From positions 1 to 64,000 of the forward strand of contig JAZRFM010000001.1 in NCBI GenBank assembly GCA_045661345.1: DNA of 64,000 nucleotides. The letters are read 5' to 3'. The DNA is from RUG12461 sp045661345. Its GTDB lineage: Bacteria > Bacillota > Clostridia > Lachnospirales > Lachnospiraceae. Numbering within the stretch: the stretch's first letter is position 1; each line of letters begins with the position of its first letter. The translations under genes were made by a program, and so were the position numbers. Shown in pieces: positions 59,982 to 64,000 of this stretch. The notes below the pieces were generated by a model. It saw nothing but the letters and a program-made list of their open reading frames with translations. It was not told the origin of the DNA and searched no databases.

Positions 59982-60042
59982 CTTTTTCTCTCCATCCCGC
60001 CCGGCACTGAGGCAAGATAACCCGTGGCAGGCTAACTAATAT

Positions 60043-60072
60043 ATCTTAGCACGTTGTCTTTTCCATTGACAA
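60043..60072 (-). promoter_or_regulatory. mntP promoter, overlapping the tyrS promoter
   Basis: On the minus strand TTGTCA (60067-60072), an 18-bp spacer and TAAGAT (60043-60048). The -35 box overlaps the -35 box of the tyrS promoter on the other strand, so the polymerases would compete. Confidence 0.6.
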
Positions 60073-60094
60073 CCTTTCCCGCCACTTTTATCAT
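60066..60094 (+). promoter_or_regulatory. tyrS promoter
   Basis: TTGACA (60066-60071), a 17-bp spacer and TATCAT (60089-60094). The start of the RNA should be near 60101, which leaves no room for a T-box leader. Confidence 0.75.
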
Positions 60095-60133
60095 AGAAAA
60101 GGTCAAAAGATGAACCAGAAAGGGCTGATGGAA

Positions 60134-61354
60134 ATGGAACTTTACGAAGAACTTGTCAAAAGAGGGCTGATTGCCCAGGTTACCAATGAAGAAGAAATCA
60201 AAAACATGATCAATGCCGGAAAGGCTACTTTTTATATTGGTTTTGACTGTACCGCAGACTCTCTGACTGCCGGGCATTTCATGGCGCTTACGCTGATGAA
60301 GCGTCTGCAGGATGCCGGCAACAAGCCCATCGCATTAATCGGGGGCGGTACCACCATGATCGGAGATCCCTCCGGTCGTACTGACATGAGAAAAATGCTG
60401 ACCCGTGAGGATATCGATCACAATGCCGCCTGCTTCCGCCGCCAGATGGAGCGTTTCATTGAGTTCGGCGATGGAAAGGCACAAATGGTCAATAATGCCG
60501 ACTGGTTACTCCATCTCAATTATGTGGAGCTTCTTCGTGAAGTCGGTCCTCATTTTTCCGTAAACAACATGCTGCGGGCCGAATGCTACAAACAACGTAT
60601 GGAGAAAGGTCTGTCCTTCTTTGAATTCAACTATATGATCATGCAGTCTTATGATTTTTACTATCTGTTCCAGCATTACAACTGCAATATGCAGTTCGGC
60701 GGTGATGACCAGTGGTCCAACATGCTGGGCGGAACAGAGCTGATCCGTCGTAAGCTGGGAAAAGACGCCCATGCCATGACCATTACGCTGTTAACCGATG
60801 CCCAGGGCAACAAAATGGGAAAAACCGCCGGCAATGCGGTCTGGCTCGACCCGGACAAAACCTCTCCCTTTGATTTTTACCAGTATTGGCGCAATGTGGA
60901 TGATGCAGACGTACTGAAATGCATCCGCATGCTGACATTCCTGCCCATGGAGCAGATCGAGGAGATGGCGGACTGGAAGGACGCGAAGCTCAATGAAGCA
61001 AAAGAGATTCTTGCATTTGAACTGACAAAGCTTGTACACGGCGAGGAGGAGGCCGTCAAAGCAAAGGATGGCGCTCATGCCCTCTTTTCCGGTGGCGGCA
61101 ATACGGAAAACATGCCCTCTTTCCGCTTATCCGAAGAGGATTTCAGGGATGACCGGATTGATATCCTGACCATCCTGACCAGATCAGGTCTGTCTGCTTC
61201 CCGAAGCGAGGCGCGGCGTGCGGTGGAGCAGGGCGGCGTCACGATCAATGATGAAAAATGCACCGATGTTCATGCCCTTTTCGAAAAAAATGATTTCTCC
61301 GGCGGTATGATCGTGCGGCGCGGGAAAAAGAACTACAAAAAAATCGAGCTGTAA
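60134..61354 (+). CDS. tyrS: Tyrosyl-tRNA synthetase
   Basis: The protein has 406 residues from MELYEELVKRG. ATGs at 60110 and 60128 are also possible, but the promoter puts the RNA start near 60101, which would truncate the ribosome site for 60110; AAAGGG sits 9 nt before 60134. Motifs: GFDCTADSLTAGHFMAL (HIGH region), GNKMGKTAGN (KMSKS region) and a C-terminal S4 domain (GLSASRSEARRAVEQGGV). It charges tRNA-Tyr. Confidence 0.97.
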   Translation: MELYEELVKRGLIAQVTNEEEIKNMINAGKATFYIGFDCTADSLTAGHFMALTLMKRLQDAGNKPIALIGGGTTMIGDPSGRTDMRKMLTREDIDHNAACFRRQMERFIEFGDGKAQMVNNADWLLHLNYVELLREVGPHFSVNNMLRAECYKQRMEKGLSFFEFNYMIMQSYDFYYLFQHYNCNMQFGGDDQWSNMLGGTELIRRKLGKDAHAMTITLLTDAQGNKMGKTAGNAVWLDPDKTSPFDFYQYWRNVDDADVLKCIRMLTFLPMEQIEEMADWKDAKLNEAKEILAFELTKLVHGEEEAVKAKDGAHALFSGGGNTENMPSFRLSEEDFRDDRIDILTILTRSGLSASRSEARRAVEQGGVTINDEKCTDVHALFEKNDFSGGMIVRRGKKNYKKIEL

Positions 61355-61368
61355 GGCTACAGCTCGAT
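61337..61368 (-). terminator. Terminator shared by tyrS and the dCMP deaminase gene
   Basis: A perfect 11-bp stem (61343-61353 with 61358-61368, ATCGAGCTGTA) with a 4-base loop is made of the last codons of both convergent genes, each ending in IEL. On the minus strand it is followed by a T run, so it should end the deaminase operon. In the other direction the T run is poor. Confidence 0.75.
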
Positions 61369-61842
61369 CCTGATCTTTCTTCCGGAATGCTCATACCTGT
61401 AATAACGAACCCCGGCGGCGTCCAGCATTCGCTTGGACGCGATGACGCTGGGGGTTTTTTCGTATTTGTCATCATCATAGATAATGGTACGGATCCCGCT
61501 CTGAATAATGGCTTTCGCACATTCATTGCAGGGAAACAGGGATACGTAAAGCTTTGCACCCTCCAGGGTCCCCCCGCGGAAATTTAAGATCGCATTCAGT
61601 TCGCTGTGTGTAGTGTAAAGATATTTATTATCCAGCGGATCCCCGACCCGTGCCCAGGGAAATTCATCATCCGAGCAGCCGTTCGGAAAGCCGTTATAAC
61701 CCATGGAAAGGATCTTGTTGTCTTCGCTCACGATACAGGCGCCCACCTGTGTATTCGGATCCTTACTGCGCATGCCGGAAAGCATCGCTACGCCCATAAA
61801 ATACTCGTCCCAACTGATATAGTCTGTTCGCTTGTCTGACAC
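61357..61842 (-). CDS. dCMP deaminase-family protein
   Basis: The protein has 161 residues. The zinc site is HSELNAI (His, with Glu as the acid) and PCNECAKAI. The region around YNGFPNG and CSDDEFPWAR is typical of deoxycytidylate deaminases (ComEB-like). It makes dUMP for thymidylate synthesis. The start is GTG at 61842, with GGAGGACGGAG upstream. It lies 15 bp after upp. Confidence 0.94.
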   Translation of the reverse strand: MSDKRTDYISWDEYFMGVAMLSGMRSKDPNTQVGACIVSEDNKILSMGYNGFPNGCSDDEFPWARVGDPLDNKYLYTTHSELNAILNFRGGTLEGAKLYVSLFPCNECAKAIIQSGIRTIIYDDDKYEKTPSVIASKRMLDAAGVRYYRYEHSGRKIRIEL

Positions 61843-61857
61843 GCTCCGTCCTCCCCC

Positions 61858-62487
61858 TTACTTCGTTCCGAAAATACGGTCTCCGGCATCTCCGAGTCCC
61901 GGTACGATATAGCCGTGATCGTTTAACCTTTCATCTTTGGCTCCGACAATAATATCCACATCCGGATGGGCATTCTGCATGGCCTCGATCCCCTCGGGCG
62001 CCGCAATGATGCACATCAGATGGATATGCGCGACTCCCTTGTCCTTCAGCATTTGAATCGCCGCGATGCAGGAACCGCCGGTGGCAAGCATGGGATCCAC
62101 AACAAATACTTCCCGTTCACTGCAGTCATCCGGCAGCTTGCAGTAGTATTCCACCGGCTTCAAGGTCTCCGGATCGCGATACAGACCGATATGTCCGACT
62201 TTCGCCGCCGGTATCATCGTCAGCATCCCATCCACCATACCCAGTCCCGCACGCAGGATCGGCACGATGGCAAGCTTTTTCCCGGAAAGCTCCTTTACCG
62301 TTGCTTTGCAGATCGGTGTCTCAATCTCCACATCCGATAGCTTCAAATCCCGGGTCGCCTCATAACATTCCAGCATGGCAACCTCGCTGATCAGTGCGCG
62401 GAAATCTTTTGTCCCGGTCTCTAATCTGCGCAGAATCCCGATTTTATGCTGGATCAGCGGGTGATCCATAATGAGCACCTTTGACAT
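61858..62487 (-). CDS. upp: Uracil phosphoribosyltransferase
   Basis: The protein has 209 residues. It converts uracil and PRPP to UMP. The PRPP-binding motif is VDPMLATGGSC, and the uracil-binding end is YIVPGLGDAGDRIFGTK. GGAGG precedes the ATG. It is 13 bp downstream of the phosphatase-like gene, as in B. subtilis-like gene orders. Confidence 0.98.
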   Translation of the reverse strand: MSKVLIMDHPLIQHKIGILRRLETGTKDFRALISEVAMLECYEATRDLKLSDVEIETPICKATVKELSGKKLAIVPILRAGLGMVDGMLTMIPAAKVGHIGLYRDPETLKPVEYYCKLPDDCSEREVFVVDPMLATGGSCIAAIQMLKDKGVAHIHLMCIIAAPEGIEAMQNAHPDVDIIVGAKDERLNDHGYIVPGLGDAGDRIFGTK

Positions 62488-62500
62488 CTCTCTCCTCCTT

Positions 62501-62956
62501 TTATTCCTCCATCTGCTTTGCCAGTTTATGGATTGCTTTATTTAACGATTCAAACAACAGTCCGTACGCCGTCAGAGGTGCCCCGTACGGGTTCATGATC
62601 TCCAGTTCATCCCCGATCAGTTCATGCAGCACCTGAACCTGCCCCTCCGGAAAAGTGGCTGGCAAAATCTTCAGGATCTGTTCCCTCTGAACGTCCTCAA
62701 AACAGATCACAAAGGTGTCCTCATCCACATCCCTCGGGGAGAGCGCCACGGAATAGTAATCCTCCAGGTGAATCCCGTTACTGATCATGACCGCATCGGC
62801 TTTTTGATTCAAGGGTTCCGAAAAAAGCACCACAAGCCCCCTTGCGATGATCTCACCGGTATAATGCGGGATACACTCCTTCAAAAGCTCTGCCGCCATC
62901 GGTGCGCGGCAGGTTCCGTTTTCATCTACAAAGATATATCGCTGATAACCGGCCAT
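62501..62956 (-). CDS. Degenerate low-molecular-weight phosphatase-like protein
   Basis: The protein has 151 residues and the fold of low-molecular-weight protein tyrosine phosphatases (YwlE position next to upp and Sua5). In the active-site loop, the normal VCTGNTCRSPMA reads VDENGTCRAPMA, so the nucleophilic Cys is Asp11. The general acid loop, normally DP, reads NPYG (Asn122). Both catalytic residues are therefore replaced. It is unlikely to be an ordinary phosphatase; it may bind phospho-ligands or work by another mechanism. The frame is intact and the gene sits 5 bp after the Sua5 gene. Confidence 0.85.
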   Translation of the reverse strand: MAGYQRYIFVDENGTCRAPMAAELLKECIPHYTGEIIARGLVVLFSEPLNQKADAVMISNGIHLEDYYSVALSPRDVDEDTFVICFEDVQREQILKILPATFPEGQVQVLHELIGDELEIMNPYGAPLTAYGLLFESLNKAIHKLAKQMEE

Positions 62957-62961
62957 AACTG

Positions 62962-64000
62962 TTATGAAACCTCTATTACCTGATGACCGGCCGCCTTTGT
63001 CAGCCGGTTTCTGATCGCCTGCGACAAGCCCTCGTCCGGAAAGCTCTCGGAATAGATCCGGTCAACGGCCAGCTCATCAAATCGCCGCAGACACTCATAA
63101 AGATTCCGGGCTATCGTTTCTTCATCGTCTCTTTTCCCGATGCAAAGAACCGTTCCTTTACTATAATAGCGTTCTGTTTCCTCTGTTGCAAGAATTCCGA
63201 TCTTTTTCCCGGTGCTCTCCCCTTCCGCCGCCAGGGCATTGATCTTTTCCACCACCCGTCCGACAGGTCCCTCCACCAGGATAAGGGATGCCTTCGGCGC
63301 ATAATGGCGGTATTTCATGCCCGGTGCCTTCGGACGGACGGAAGTGTCCGTTCCCGCGATACCGGGATCCAAAACCGTTTCGGGAAGCACTTCCCGCAGC
63401 ATCTCAAGCGTCAGAAAGCCCGGTCGCAGTATGGTCGGTATTTCCTCCGACAGATCGACAATCGTGGATTCCAGTCCGATCCCCACCGATCCGTTATCCA
63501 GGATCATATCCACTCTGCCGGACAGATCCTCTATGACACGCTCTGCGTTTGTGGGGCTCGGCCGGCCGGACAGATTGGCGCTCGGCGCCGCCACAAAGCC
63601 CCCTGACGACAGAATGAGAGCGCGTGCCACGGGATGGGAAGGTTCACGAATCGCGACTGTCTGCAGCCCCCCTGTCGTTTCCAGGGGAACCCGCTGATTT
63701 TTGTTCAGGATCATCGTAAGCGGACCCGGCCAAAAGCGCTCTGCCAGCAGATATGCACTGTTCGGCACATCCGCTGCGATTTCCTCCATCGCTTCATGGA
63801 CTGCGATATGCACGATCAGGGGATTATCCGAAGGTCTGCCCTTTGCGGCATAGATCTTTTGGGAGGCTTCCGGCAGAAGCGCGTTTCCCCCCAGCCCATA
63901 GACGGTCTCCGTGGGAAAAGCCACCAGACCGCCTTTTTCCAGAATCTCCCCGGCTCTGCGAATCTGCTCCTGCTGCACAATCCGGATTCCGTCTGCGTCT
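62962..64000 (-). CDS. L-threonylcarbamoyladenylate synthase, cut at the window edge
   Basis: The visible part is 346 residues and lacks the true N-terminus: the frame stays open from 63978 to the window end (reading DADGIRIVQQE), and the first part of the family is missing. It makes threonylcarbamoyl-AMP for t6A37 in tRNAs decoding ANN codons. Motifs: KGGLVAFPTETVYGLG, KGRPSDNPLIVHI, PGPLTMIL and SAPSANLSGRPSPT. After the YrdC domain there is a linker and a Sua5 C-terminal domain (about 230-340), so it is the long Sua5 type. Confidence 0.95.
   Translation of the reverse strand, partial: DADGIRIVQQEQIRRAGEILEKGGLVAFPTETVYGLGGNALLPEASQKIYAAKGRPSDNPLIVHIAVHEAMEEIAADVPNSAYLLAERFWPGPLTMILNKNQRVPLETTGGLQTVAIREPSHPVARALILSSGGFVAAPSANLSGRPSPTNAERVIEDLSGRVDMILDNGSVGIGLESTIVDLSEEIPTILRPGFLTLEMLREVLPETVLDPGIAGTDTSVRPKAPGMKYRHYAPKASLILVEGPVGRVVEKINALAAEGESTGKKIGILATEETERYYSKGTVLCIGKRDDEETIARNLYECLRRFDELAVDRIYSESFPDEGLSQAIRNRLTKAAGHQVIEVS

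Noticed and set aside
59982..60133. Manganese riboswitch (yybP-ykoY) or T-box before mntP or tyrS
   Set aside because: The gap is too short, the promoters fill it, and no specifier or antiterminator sequence is present.
1..64000. CRISPR arrays, tRNA genes or phage genes
   Set aside because: I saw no regularly spaced repeats with unique spacers, no tRNA-like cloverleaf ends and no phage structural genes in the window.

Overview
The window looks like a chromosomal segment from an anaerobic, spore-forming Firmicute of the Lachnospiraceae type (Clostridia). The evidence is a spore photoproduct lyase homologue, a CotH-family protein, a long Firmicute-style SRP RNA beside tadA, a rubredoxin, a 2-hydroxyacyl-CoA dehydratase with its activase, strong GGAGG ribosome sites and the order tsaC/Sua5 - LMW-phosphatase-like - upp. 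The family assignment is inference from gene content, not from a marker gene.

Region 1 (1-27 kb) is accessory. An IS4-type insertion sequence lies at the left edge. Next comes about 25 kb, all on the minus strand, built around seven membrane proteins with N-terminal cytoplasmic zinc ribbons, most followed by a proline/glutamine-rich linker, one membrane helix and a unique outer domain. Interleaved are secreted proteins, lipoproteins, a CotH-like kinase lipoprotein, two QxxRW glycosyltransferases and an ABC-2 exporter (one ATPase, two permeases). Genes from 26,977 down to 8,270 are spaced by a few bases or overlap by 4, so they read as one operon. Its second gene is a double-HTH regulator interrupted at a run of 14 G, which may switch the gene on and off by slippage. 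A DUF4143 ATPase gene with three 33-bp-spaced repeats separates this operon from a second zinc-ribbon operon (6,678 to 1,839).

Region 2 (27-39.5 kb) is mixed: glycogen branching enzyme with a histone-like lysine tail, a TPR/AAA-like protein, an AI-2E-family permease, an aconitase-family hydratase and a coiled-coil DivIVA-like protein on the minus strand. Two plus-strand genes encode a 2-hydroxyacyl-CoA dehydratase subunit and a dehydratase-activase fusion.

Region 3 (39.5-46.7 kb) is the complete F1Fo ATP synthase operon, in the order rubredoxin, atpZ, atpI-like, atpB, E, F, H, A, G, D, C. The c subunit carries the residues of a sodium-binding site.

Region 4 (46.8-64 kb) is mostly core genome: spore photoproduct lyase, EAL and GGDEF proteins (c-di-GMP turnover), SRP RNA, tadA, rsmA-tatD-metG, a NUDIX/iron-alcohol-dehydrogenase fusion, two cation transporters, tyrS, and the Sua5 - pseudo-phosphatase - upp - dCMP deaminase operon, which runs off the right edge.

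The best candidate for something undescribed is the zinc-ribbon surface-protein operon with its G-tract regulator. Also notable are the apparently catalytically dead phosphatase at the ywlE position and the NUDIX-dehydrogenase fusion.
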